From the NCBI RefSeq assembly GCF_010015445.1, contig NC_053129.1:19978249-20042248 (forward strand): a DNA stretch of 64,000 nt, read 5' to 3'. This stretch comes from Perca fluviatilis. Taxonomy: Eukaryota; Chordata; Actinopteri; Perciformes; Percidae. The notes below the pieces were generated by a model. The model saw nothing but the letters and a program-made list of their open reading frames with translations, ran no database searches and had not been told where the DNA came from. Each line of letters starts with the position of its first letter. The first letter of the stretch is position 1. The translations under genes were made by a program, and so were the position numbers. Positions 21,001 to 32,879 of this stretch are shown here, piece by piece.

Positions 21001-24000
21001 GTATGTCGAAAAAAGTGACAAAAAAGTCAAAGTATAGTATGTCGACAAAAAGTGATAAAAAGTCATAGTATAGTATGTCAAAAAAAAGTGATAAAGTCAT
21101 AGTATAGTATGTAGAAAAAGTGATAAAAAAGTCATAGTATAGTATGTTGAAAAAGTCATAGTATAGTATGATAAAAAATAGAGAAGTCATAATATAGTAT
21201 GTCAAAAACGTCATAGTATAGTATGTCGAAAAAAGTGATAAAAAAGTCATAGTATAGTATGTTGAATAAAGTGATAAAAAGGTCATAGTAAGGTATGTCG
21301 AAAAAAGTCATAGTATAGTATGTCGAAAAAAGTCATAGTATAGTATGTCGAAAAAAGTGATAAGTCATAATTATAGTATGTCAACAAAGTGATAAAATAG
21401 TCATAGTATACTATGCGAAAAAAGTGATAAAAAGTCACAGTATAGTATGTTGAAAATTATGATAAAAAGTCATGAATATAGAGTATGTGAAAAAGGTGGT
21501 AGGATAGCATATCAGAAAAAAGTGATAAAAAAGTTATAGTATAGGTATGTCAAAAAAAGTCATGGTATAGTATGTTGAAAAAAGTCATGAGTATAGTATG
21601 TTGAATAAAAGTGATAAAAAAGTCATGAGTGTAAGTGTACAAAAAAAAGTGATAAAAAATTCATGAGTATAGTGTGTTGAATAAAGTAACAAAAGGTCAT
21701 AGTAAAGTATGTGACAAAAAGTCATAGTATAGTATGTAGACAAAAGTGATAAAAAGTCATAGTATAGTATGTCGAATAAAGTGATAAAAAAATTAAAGTA
21801 TGTCAAAAAAGTCATGGTATAGTATGTCGAGTAAAAGTGATAAAAAAGTCATAGTAAAGTTATGTGAAAAAAAGTCATAGTATAGTATGTCGAAAAAAGT
21901 CATAGTAAAAGTATGTCGAGAAAAAAGTCATAGTATAGTATGTCGACAAAAGTGATAAAATAGTCATAGTATACTATGTCGAAAAACGTGATAGTATAGT
22001 ATGTCGAAAAAAAGTGATAAAAAGTCACAGTATTAGTATGTTGAAAATTATGATAAAAAGTCATGGTACAGTATGTCGAAAAAAATTCATAGTATAGTAT
22101 GTTGAATAAAATATAAAAGGTCATAGTAAAATTATGCTCCGAAAAAAGTCATAGTATAGTATGTCAGAAAAAAAGTGATAAAAGAGTAATAGTATGGCAA
22201 TTTAAACTAAATGATAAGAAAGTCATAGTATAGTATGTGAAAAAAAGTGACAAAAAAGTGAAAGTATAGCATGTCGACAAAAGTGATAAAAAAGTCATAG
22301 TATAGTATGTCGAGATAAAGTGATAAAAAAGTTAAAGTATGTCAAAAAAGTCATGGTATAGTATGTCCAATTAAAGTGATAAAAAAGTCATGAGTATAGT
22401 ATGTTGAAAAAAGAGTCATAGTATAGTAAGTTGAAAAAAGGGATAAAAAGGTCATAGTATAGTGTTGAGAAAAAAGTCATAGTATAAGGTATGTCGAAAA
22501 AGAGTCATAGTATAGTAAGTTGAAAAAAAGGGATAAAAACCATAGTATAGGTATGTCGAAAAAATGATAAAAAGTGATAGTATAGTATGTCGAGAAAAAA
22601 GTCATAGTATAGTATGTCGAATAAAGTGATAAAAAGTCATAGTAAAGTTATGTCCAAAAAGTCATAGTATATTATGTCAAATAAAGTGAAAAAAGTTAAA
22701 GTTATGTCAAAAAAAGTCATGGTATAGTAGATTGAAAAAGGTGATTAAAAGTCATATTATAGTATGTTGAAAAAAGTTATAGTATAGTATGTTGAAAAAA
22801 AGTCATAGTATAGACCAAATGCTACTAAATTAGCATTCACAAAATAAAGTCATGAAAAATTCATAGTAAGAGTTATGATGAAAAAACTATAGTATAGTAT
22901 GTCAAAAAGGAAATTTAAAAGTCATAATATAGTATGTCGAAATAATTGATAAAAACTTCGTTATAGAATGTCGAAAAAAAGTGAGAGTATAGAATGTAAA
23001 TAAAAAGTCAAAGTATAGTGTGCTGAAAAAAGGGTCATGAGTATAGTATGTCGAAAAAGTGATAAGTCATGAGTATGGTATGTGGGGAAAAGGTCATAGC
23101 ATTAGTCGAAAAAAGTGATAAAAAAGTCATTGAGTATGTATGTTGAAAACAGTGATAAAAAAGTCATGAGTATAACGTATAGACAAAGTGATAAAAAGTC
23201 ATAGTATAGTATGTTGAAAACAGTGATAAAAAAGTCATGAGTATAGCATGTCGACAAAAGTGATAAAAAGTCATAGTATAGTATGTCGAAAAGAGGTGAT
23301 TAGAGTCACAGTATAGTTAAATTCGACAAAGTGATAAAAAAGTCATAGTATAGTATGTGACAAAGAGTGTAAAAAGTCATAGTATAGTATGTCGAAAAAA
23401 GGTGATTAAGTCACAGTATAGTAAGTTGAAAAAAAGTCATAGTGTAGTATGATGAAAAAAGTGATAAAAAAGTCATGGTATAGTATGTGAAAAAAGTAAT
23501 AAAAAAGTCATAGTATAGTATGTCCGACAAAGTGATAAGTCATAGTATAGTATGTCGGAAAAGGTCATAGCATTAGTCAGAAAAAAGTGATAAAAGAGTC
23601 ATAGTATAATATGTTGAAAAAAGTGATAAAAAAAGTCATAGTATAGCATGTCGACAAAAGTGATAAAAAAGTCATAATATAGTATGTTGAAAACAGTGAT
23701 AAAAAAGTCATAGTATAGCATGTCGACAAAAGTGATAAAAAGTCATAGTATAGTATGTCGAAAGAGTGATTAGAGTCACAGTATAGTAAAGTCGACACAA
23801 AGTGATAAAAAGTCATAGTATAGTATGTACGACAAAAGTGATAAAAAGTCATAGTATAGTATGTCGAAAAAAGTGATTAAGTCACAGTATAGTAAGTTGA
23901 AAAAAAGTCATAGTGTAGTATGATGAAAAAAGTGATAAAAAGTCATGGTATGAGTATGTAGAAAAAAGTAATAAAAAATTATAGTATAGTTATGTCGAAC

Positions 24001-24459
24001 AAAAGTGATAAAAAAGTCATAATATAGTATGTCAAAAAAGTCATAGTATAGTATGTTGAAAAAGTGATAAAAAGTCATAGTATAGTATGTTGAAAAAGAG
24101 TCATAAAAAGTCATAGTATAGTATGTTGAAAAAAAGTGATAAAAAAGTCATAAGTATAGTATGTTGAATAAAGTGATAAAAAAGGTCATGAGTATAGTAT
24201 GTCTAGAAAAAGTCATAGTATAGTATGTTGAATAAAAGTGATAAAAGGTCATAGTAAAGTATGTCGAAAAAAAGTCATAGTATGGTATGTCGAAAGAAGT
24301 CATAGTATGATATGTCGAAAAAGTGACAAAAAAGTGAAAGTATGGTATGTCAGAAAAAAGTCATAGTATAATATGTCGAAAAAAAGTGATAAAAAGTCAC
24401 GTATGGTATGTGAAAATTGTGCTAAAAAGGTCATAATACAGTATGTCAAAAAAGTGATA

Positions 24460-24618
24460 CAGTGTATGTATTATCAACCTGGTGGATGGTGATGATTTTT
24501 TGGGGGGAGAAGGGTGGGAGATGGATGGGGATGAGGGTTTGATATTGAAATGTGCTTAGAAACTTGAAATGTATGAATGTATTTTCTTGTATGACAATAA
24601 AAAATCAATAACAAAAAA
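24460..24618 (+). mobile_element. Retroelement-like tail fragment, copy 4
   Basis: The partner of copy 2, with the same GTGATGATTTTTTGGGG variant and the same ending TGTATGACAATAAAAAATC. It lies about 7.64 kb downstream of copy 2. Confidence 0.6.
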
Positions 24619-25245
24619 GTATGGTATGTCAAAAAAAAGTCATAGTATGTCGAAGAAGTGATTAAAGAGTCATAGTATAAGTCTTAGTATAGTATGTTGA
24701 GAAAAGTGATAAAAAAGTCATAGTATAGTATGTTGAAAAAAGTGATAACAAGTATAACAATTATAGTTGTAGGAAATAAGTAATAAAAAAGTCATAGTAT
24801 AGTTATGTGGAAAAAAAGTCATAGTATAGTATGTCAGAAAAAAAGTCATAGTATGGTATGTTGAAAAAAGTGATAAAAAAGTGATAAAAAGTAATGGTAT
24901 AGGATGTTGAGAAAAGTCATAGTATAGTATGTCGAAAAAAGTGATAAAAGACAGTATAGTATGTCGACAAAAGTGACAAAAAAGTGAAAGTATAGTATGT
25001 CGAAAAAAGTCATAGTATAGTATGTTGAAAAAAGTGATACAAAAGTCATAGTATAATATGTCGAAAAAAGTAATAAAAAAAGTCATAGTATAGCAAGTCG
25101 AAAAAAGTGATAAAAGAGTAATAGTATAGCATGTTGACAAAAGTGATAAAAAAGTCACAGTATGGTATGTCGAAAATTGTGATAAAAAAGTCATAATAGA
25201 GTATGTCGAAAGAAGCGTTAGTGTAGTATGTTGAAAAAGTGATAC

Positions 25246-25531
25246 AAAAGCCAAATCAGGTGCCTGATTTAGAAATGAGATTCTGCAACCAGTGGCAATC
25301 CCATATCTCCACAGTCTGGGACCGACCTCTATCCTCGAAGATGACAACGCTTGCCCCCACAGGGCGGGGTGTATCAGAGACTACCTCCAGAATGTGGGAG
25401 TGGAGAGGATAGAATGGTCTGCCAGCAGTCCTGACCTCAACCCTGTTGAACACTTGTTGGATCAGCTTGGGCGTGCTGTTCGAGTGACCAACACAACCAC
25501 GTTGGCTGACTTGCAAACAAATTCTGGTTGA
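25246..25531 (+). pseudogene. Tc1/mariner-like transposase fragment, copy 2 (open C-terminal frame)
   Basis: The frame starting at 25292 (79 codons) reads AIPYLHSLGPTSILEDDNAC, then PHRAGCIRDYLQNVGV and EWSASSPDLNPVEHLLDQLG, ending at a stop after TTTLADLQTNSG. The second aspartate (DNA) and the glutamate (PVE) are separated by 34 residues, the DD34E spacing of Tc1 elements. The first catalytic aspartate, DNA-binding domain and terminal repeats are missing, so it cannot act as a transposase. The flanks are minisatellite monomers, so it was inserted into and then copied with the array. Confidence 0.85.
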
Positions 25532-25587
25532 AGTGTAGTTTAGTATGTCGAAAAAAGTGATACAAAAGTCATAGTATAGTATGTCGA

Positions 25588-25715
25588 ACTGTGTATGTAT
25601 TATCAACCTGCTGGATGGTGGAGGGGAGAAAAGTGTTGATGCGGGGAGAAAGGCGGAGATGAATGGGGAAGAGGGTTTGATATTGAAATGTGCTTAGAAA
25701 CTTAATATATACATA
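25588..25715 (+). mobile_element. Retroelement-like tail fragment, copy 5 (truncated)
   Basis: The partner of copy 3, with the same CTGGATGG variant and early end at AAACTTAATATATACATAA. It lies about 7.66 kb downstream of copy 3. Confidence 0.55.
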
Positions 25716-28700
25716 ATATAGTAAGTCAAAAAAGTCATAGTATAGTATGTTGAAAAAAGTGATAAAAAGGTCATGTTATAGTATGTCAAAAAAAGTGATA
25801 AAAAAGTCATAGTATAGCATGTCGAAAATAGACATAGTATAGCATGTCAACAAAAGTGATAAAAAAGTCATAGTATAGCATGTCAACAAAAGTGATAAAA
25901 AAGTCATAGTATAGTATGTCGAAAAAAGTCATAAGTCATAATATAGTATGTCAAAAAAGTCATAGTATAGTATGTCGAAAAAAGTGATAAAAAAGTCATA
26001 GTATAGTATGTCGAAAAAAGTGATAAAAGAGTAATAGTATGGCAATTTAAACTATATGATAAGAAAGTCATAGTATAGTATGTCGAAAAAAGTGACAAAA
26101 AAGTGAAAGTATAGCATGTCGACAAAAGTGATAAAAAAGTCATAGTATAGTATGTCGAAAAAAGTGATAAGTCATAGTATAGTATGTCGAAAAAAGTGAT
26201 AAAAAGTCATAGTATAGTATGTTGAAAAAAGTCATAGTATAGTATGATAAAAAAAGTGAGAAGTCATAATATAGTATGTCAAAAACGTCATAGTATAGTA
26301 TGTTGAAAAAAGTGATAAAAAAGTCATAGTATAGTATGCTGAATAAAGTGATAAAAAGGTCATAGTAAAGTATGTCGAAAAAATTCATAGTATAGTATGT
26401 CGAAAAAAGTCATAGTATAGTATGTCGAAAAAAGTGATAAGTCATAGTATAGTATGTCGACAAAAGTGATAAAAATAGTCATAGTATACTATGTCGAAAA
26501 AAAGTGATAAAAAAGTCACAGTATAGTATGTTGAAAATTATGATAAAAAGTCATGGTACAGTATGTCGAAAAAAGTCGTAGGATAGCATATCGAAAAAAG
26601 TGATAAAAAAAGTTATAGTATAGTATGTCAAAAAAAAGTCATGGTATAGTATGTTGAAAAAAGTCATAGTATAGTATGTTGAATAAAGTGATAAAAAAGT
26701 CATAGTGTAGTATGACAAAAAAAGTGATAAAAAATTCATAGTATAGTATGTTGAATAAAGTAACAAAAAGGTCATAGTAAAGTATGTCGAAAAAAGTCAT
26801 AGTATAGTATGTCGACAAAAGTGATAAAAAAGTCATAGTATAGTATGTCGAATAAAGTGATAAAAAAGTTAAAGTATGTCAAAAAAAGTCATGGTATAGT
26901 ATGTCGAGTAAAGTGATAAAAAAGTCATAGTATAGTATGTCGAAAAAAGTCATAGTATAGTATGTGAAAAAGTCATAGTAAAGTATGTGAAAAAAGTCAT
27001 AGTATAGTATGTCGAATAAAGTGATAAAATAGTCATAGTATACTATGTGAGGTGATAGTATAGTATGTGAAAAGTGATAAAAAAGTCACAGTATAGTATG
27101 TTGAAAATTATGATAAAAAGTCTAATGGTCGTATGTCGAAAAAAGTCATAGTATAGTATGTCGAAAAAAGTGATAAAAAAGTCATAGTATAGTATGTCGA
27201 AAAAAGTCATAGTATAGTATGTCGAAAAAAGTGATAAAAGAGTAATAGTATGGCAATTTAAACTAAATGATAAGAAAGTCATAGTATAGTATGTCGAATA
27301 AAGTGATAAAAAGTAGAAAGTATAGTATGTCGACAAAAGTGATAAAAAGTCATAGTATAGTATGTCGAATAAAGTGATAAAAAAGTTAAAGTATGTCAAA
27401 AAAAGTCATGGTATAGTATGTCGAGTAAAGTGATAAAAAAGTCATAGTATAGTATGTTGAAAAAAGTCATAGTATAGTAAGTTGAAAAAGGGATAAAAAG
27501 GTCATAGTATAGTATGTCGAAAAAAAAGTCATAGTATAGTATGTCGAAAAAAGTCATAGTATAGTAAGTTGAAAAAAGGGATAAAAAAGCCATAGTATAG
27601 TATGTCGAAAAAAATGATAAAAAAGTGATAGTATAGTATGTCGAAAAAAGTCATAGTATAGTATGTCGAAAAAAATGATAAAAAAGTGATAGTAAAGTAT
27701 GTCCAAAAAAGTCATAGTATATTATGTCAAATAAAGTGATAAAAAAGTTAAAGTATGTCAAAAAAAGTCATGGTATAGTAGATTGAAAAAAGTGATTAAA
27801 AGTCATATTATAGTATGTTGAAAAAAGTTATAGTATAGTATGTTGAAAAAAGTCATAGTATAGACCAATGCTACTAAATTAGCATTCACAAAATAAAGTC
27901 ATGAAAAATTCATAGTAGAGTATGATGAAAAAAACTATAGTATAGTATGTCCAAAAAGGAAATTTAAAAGTCATAATATAGTATGTCGAAATAATTGATA
28001 AAAACTCGTTATAGAATGTCGAAAAAAAGTGAGAGTATAGAATGTAAATAAAAAGTCAAAGTATAGTGTGCTGAAAAAAGTCATAGTATAGTATGTCGAA
28101 AAAAGTGATAAGTCATAGTATAGTATGTCGGAAAAGGTCATAGCATTAGTCGAAAAAAGTGATAAAAAAGTCATAGTATAGTATGTTGAAAACAGTGATA
28201 AAAAAAGTCATAGTATAGCATGTCGACAAAAGTGATAAAAAAGTCATAGTATAGTATGTTGAAAACAGTGATAAAAAAAGTCATAGTATAGCATGTCGAC
28301 AAAAGTGATAAAAAAGTCATAGTATAGTATGTCGAAAGAAGTGATTAAGTCACAGTATAGTAAGTCGACAAAAGTGATAAAAAAGTCATAGTATAGTATG
28401 TCGACAAAAGTGATAAAAAAGTCATAGTATAGTAAGTTGAAAAAAGTCATAGTGTAGTATGATGAAAAAAGTGATAAAAAAGTCATGGTATAGTATGTCG
28501 AAAAAAGTAATAAAAAAGTCATAGTATAGTATGTCGACAAAAGTGATAAGTCATAGTATAGTATGTCGGAAAAGGTCATAGCATTAGTCGAAAAAAGTGA
28601 TAAAAAAGACCATAGTATAGTATGTTGAAAACAGTGATAAAAAAAGTCATAGTATAGCATGTCGAAAAAAGTGATAAAAAAGTCATAGTATAGTATGTTG

Positions 28701-29477
28701 AAAACAGTGATAAAAAAAGTCATAGTATAGCATGTCGACAAAAGTGATAAAAAAGTCATAGTATAGTATGTCGAAAAGAAGTGATTAAGTCACAGTATAG
28801 TAAGTCGACAAAAGTGAAAAAAAGTCACAGTATAGTAAGTCGAAAAAAGTGATAAAAAAGTCATAGTATAGTATGTCGACAAAAGTGATAAAAAAGTCAT
28901 AGTATAGTAAGTTGAAAAAAGTCATAGTGTAGTATGATGAAAAAAGTGATAAAAAAGTCATGGTATAGTATGTCGAAAAAAGTAATAAAAAAGTCATAGT
29001 ATAGTATGTCGACAAAAGTGATAAAAAAGTCATAATATAGTATGTCAAAAAAGTCATAGTATAGTATGTTGAAAAAAGTGATAAAAAAGTCATAGTATAG
29101 TATGTTGAAAAAAGTGATAAAAAAGTCATAGTATAGCATGTTGAATAAAGTGATAAAAAGGTCATAGTATAGTATGTCGAAAAAAGTCATAGTATAGTAT
29201 GTTGAATAAAGTGATAAAAAGGTCATAGTAAAGTATGTCGACAAAAGTCATAGTATGGTATGTCGAAAAAAGTGACAAAAAAGTGAAAGTATAGCATGTC
29301 GACAAAAGCGATAAAAAAGTCATAGTATAGTATGTCGAAAAAAGTGATAAAGTCACAGTATAGTAAGTCGAAAAAAGTGATAAAAATGTCATAGTATAGT
29401 ATGTTGAAAAAAGTCATAGTATAGTATGATGAAAAAAGTGATAAAAAAGTCATAGTATAGCATGTCGACAAAAGTAA

Positions 29478-29485
29478 TAAAAAAG
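29478..29485. repeat. Target-site duplication, left copy
   Basis: TAAAAAAG, identical to the 8 bp at 30547-30554. Both match the local minisatellite sequence and bracket the hAT-like element exactly. Confidence 0.85.
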
Positions 29486-30546
29486 CAGTGGTGGAATGTA
29501 ACGAAGTACAAATACTTCGTTACTGTACTTAAGTAAATTTTTCACGTATCGTGCATACTGACTTTTACTTCGTTACATTTTGCAGCAATTATCTATACTT
29601 TCTACTCCACTACATTTCTACAACTTTCCGTTACATTTTTGTTACATTTTCTGATCAGTTTTCCCCCCTGCCAAAACGTCTTCCTGACCGTCACACGTTT
29701 GCAGTCCGCGAGAAGTATAAAACCAAGGGCTGACAATTCGCACAGCGTTTTGAACGGGTTTGTCCACCTGGGTTATTAAACGCCACTACGTCTAATAAAC
29801 GCCACCTGGCGGTTAATAAACGCCACCACGCGTGTGACGTCACCAGGCGTTTAATAAACGCCAGGTGGCGCCACAAACGCCGTTCAAAACGTCGCCGAAT
29901 TGGCGACGAATGTGACCCTTTGGCTTTCCATACCACTCCCAGTGCCGCTCGCGATATTACGAATCCCACTATGGCCACGCCAAGACCCGCCCTTCAATAG
30001 TATGTATTGGCCAGGCGCGTACCGCTCCCGGTACTACCGCTGCTCCCGTTACTGCTGCTGCTCCCGATACTCTGCTCGGTCATATGTGAAGCATCCGTTC
30101 ACATAGGGATAATATACAACCTGTATGTTTATCTTCAAAACACTCGTGGTCCTCCACAGCAGTGAAGCCACGTACTTGTTGTCCAAGCCCGTGTGTTCTC
30201 GCTAGATAAATGTGTGCAGCATTCACTGTCCCGAGGGAAATAATGCAAAGTCGAGCTTCATGCAGATCACCCTGATAGATAACCAGAATTGTAAGTCAGA
30301 ATGTAAACTGGGCCACAGATGGTAAGCACAATTAAATTAACCTAAAACTAACTTAATTAAAATGCCACAGCCCATACTGTTTATTTTTTTTAGTTTTTTA
30401 TTATTAGAATATAGACATTAAGAGAATAAATCGTTATGCAAGTACTTTTACTTTTAATACTTAAAGTACATTTAAAATCAGGTACTTCTAATTTTACTAA
30501 AGTACTTTGACTTAAGTACTGAGATTCAGTACTTCCTCCACCACTG
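29486..30546. mobile_element. Non-autonomous hAT-like DNA transposon with 8-bp target-site duplication
   Basis: 1,061 bp inserted in the minisatellite. The left end is CAGTGGTGGAATGTAACGAA and the right end reads, on the other strand, CAGTGGTGGAGGAAGTACTG; beyond the first ten bases the ends share AAGTACTT/ACTTAAGTA motifs. An exact 8-bp duplication (TAAAAAAG) flanks it, the hallmark length for hAT elements, and CAGTGGTGGA is a hAT-type terminus. No transposase frame is present; the small frames in the G+C-rich centre show no domain. The interior carries a second palindrome (29734-29902). Confidence 0.88.
29734..29902. repeat. Internal foldback with repeated TAATAAACGCCA motif
   Basis: Outer arms 29734-29757 and 29880-29902 are near-complementary (each holds CGTTTTGAACGG or its complement next to AATTCG). 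Between them are four direct copies of AAACGCCA preceded by TTA or AATA, and the inverted pair GCCACCTGGCG / CGCCAGGTGGC. It looks like a small palindromic element nested in the hAT-like element. Confidence 0.65.
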
Positions 30547-30554
30547 TAAAAAAG
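30547..30554. repeat. Target-site duplication, right copy
   Basis: TAAAAAAG, an exact match to 29478-29485. Confidence 0.85.
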
Positions 30555-32879
30555 TCATAGTATAGTATGTTGAAAAAAGTGATAAAAAAATAATAGTATA
30601 GTATGTCGAAAAAAGTGATAAAAAAGTCACAGTATACTATGTTGAAAATTATGATTAAAAGTCATAGTACAGTATGTCGAAAAACATCATAGTATAGTAT
30701 GTTGAATAAAGTGATAAAAAAAGTCATAGTATAGTATGTCGAAAAAAGTGATAAAAGACTCATATAGCATGTCGAAAAAAGTGATACAAAAATCATAGTA
30801 TAGTATGTTGGAAAAAGTATTAAAAAGTCATATTATAGTATGTTGAAAAAGTCATAGTATAGACCTATGCTGCTGAATTAGTATTCACAAAATAAAGTCA
30901 TAAAAAAGTCATGTTATAGAATTTCGAAAAAAATGATAGTATAGTATGTCCAAAAAGGAAATACAAAAGTCATACTATAGTATGTCAAAATAATTGATAA
31001 AAAGTCATGTTATAGAATGTCGAAAAAGGGCATAGTATAGAATGTCGAAAAAAGTGATGAAGGTCAAAGTATAGTATGTTGAAAAAAGTCGTAGTATAGT
31101 ATGTCGAAAAAAGTCATAGTATAGTATGTCGAAAAAAGTGATAAAAAAAGTAATGGTATAGTATGTCGAAAAAAGTGATAAAAGAGTAATAGTATAACAT
31201 GTCAACAAAAGTGATAAAAATAGTCATAGTATACTATGTCGAAAAAAGTCATAGTATAGTATGTTGAAAAAAGTCATATTGTAGTATGATAAAAAAAAAG
31301 TGATAAAAAAGTCACAGTATAGTGTGTCGGAAAAAGTGATACAAAATTCATAGTATAGCAAGTAGAAAAAAGTGATGAAAAAAAGTCATGGTATAGCATG
31401 TCGAAAAAAGTGATACAAAAGTCATAGTATAGTATGTTGGAAAAAAGTATTAAAAAGTCATATTATAGTATGTTGAAAAAGTCATAGTATAGTATGTCAA
31501 AAAAGTCATAGTATGATATATTGAAAAAAGTGATAAAAGAGTAATCGTATAACATGTCGAAAATAGTAATAGTATAGCATGTCGACAAAAGTGATAACAA
31601 GTCATAGTATAGTATGTCGAAAAAAGTCATAGTATAGTATGTCGAAAAAAGTCATGGTATAGTATGTCGAATAAAGTGATAAAAAAGTCGTAGTAAAATA
31701 TGTCGAAAAAGTCATAGTATGGCATGTTGAAAAAAGTTCTAAAAGATCAATAGTATAGCATGTCGAATAAAGTGATAAAAGAGTAATAGTATAGCATGAC
31801 GACAAAAGTGATAAAAATAGTCATAGTTTACTATGTCGAAAAAGTCATAGTACAGTATGTCGAAAAAAGTCATAGTATTGTATGTTGAATAAAGTGATAA
31901 AAAAGTTAAAGTAAAGTATGTCGAAAAAAGTCATAGTACTATGTTGAATAAAGTGATAAAAAAGTCATAGTATAGTATGTTGAAAAAAGTGATAAAAAAG
32001 TCATAGTATAGTATGTCGACAAAAGTGATAAAAAAGTTATAGTAAAGTATGTCGAAAAAAGTCATAGTACTATGTTGAATAAAATGATAAAAAAAGTCAT
32101 ATGTCGAAAAAAGTGATAAAAGAGTAATAGTATACCATGTCGAAAATAGTCATAGTATAGTATGTCGAATAAAGTGATAAAAAAGTCATATGTCAAAAAA
32201 AGTGATAGAGTAATAGTATAGTATGTTGAAAAATGTCATAGTATAGTACGTCAAAAAGAGTCACAGTATAGCATGTCAAAAAAAGCGATAAAAAATCATA
32301 GTATAGCATGTCGAAAAAGTGATACAAATAGTCATAGTATACTATGTTGAAAAAAGTGATGATATAGTATGTCGAAAATTATGATAAAAAGTCCTAGTAC
32401 AGTATGTCGAAAAAAGTCATATTATAGCATGTCGACAAAAGTGATAAAAAGTCATAGTATATCGAATAAAGTGATAAAAAAGTAATTGTATAGCATGTTG
32501 ACAAAAGTGATAAAAATAGTCATAGTATACTATGACGAAAAAAGTGATAGTGTAACGTCAAAAAAAGTGATAAAAAAGTCATAGTATAATATGTCGAAAA
32601 AAGTGATAAAAAAGTCATAGTATAATATGTCGAAAAAAGTGATAAAAGAGTCATAGTATAGCATGTCGACAAAAGTAAAAAAAAAAGTCATAATATACTA
32701 TGTCGAAAAAAGTCATAGTATAGTACATCTAAAAAAGTGATAAAAAAGTCATAGTATCGTACATCAAAAAGAGTCACAGTATAGCATGTCGAATAAAAGT
32801 GATAAAAAAGTCACAGTACAGTATGATGAAAATTGTGATAAAAAAGTCATAATACAGTATGTCGAAAAACGTCGTAGTA

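Noticed and set aside
24718..25347. A 209-codon minus-strand frame, the longest in the array
   Set aside because: It is the complement of minisatellite monomers (36 bp is a multiple of three) plus the antisense of the Tc1 fragment. The periodic F/Y/L/T/D composition is that of the repeat.
29900..30106. A small frame in the hAT-like element
   Set aside because: A Pro/Leu/Tyr/Ser-rich peptide with no transposase motif, too short and outside any recognisable BED or dimerisation domain.
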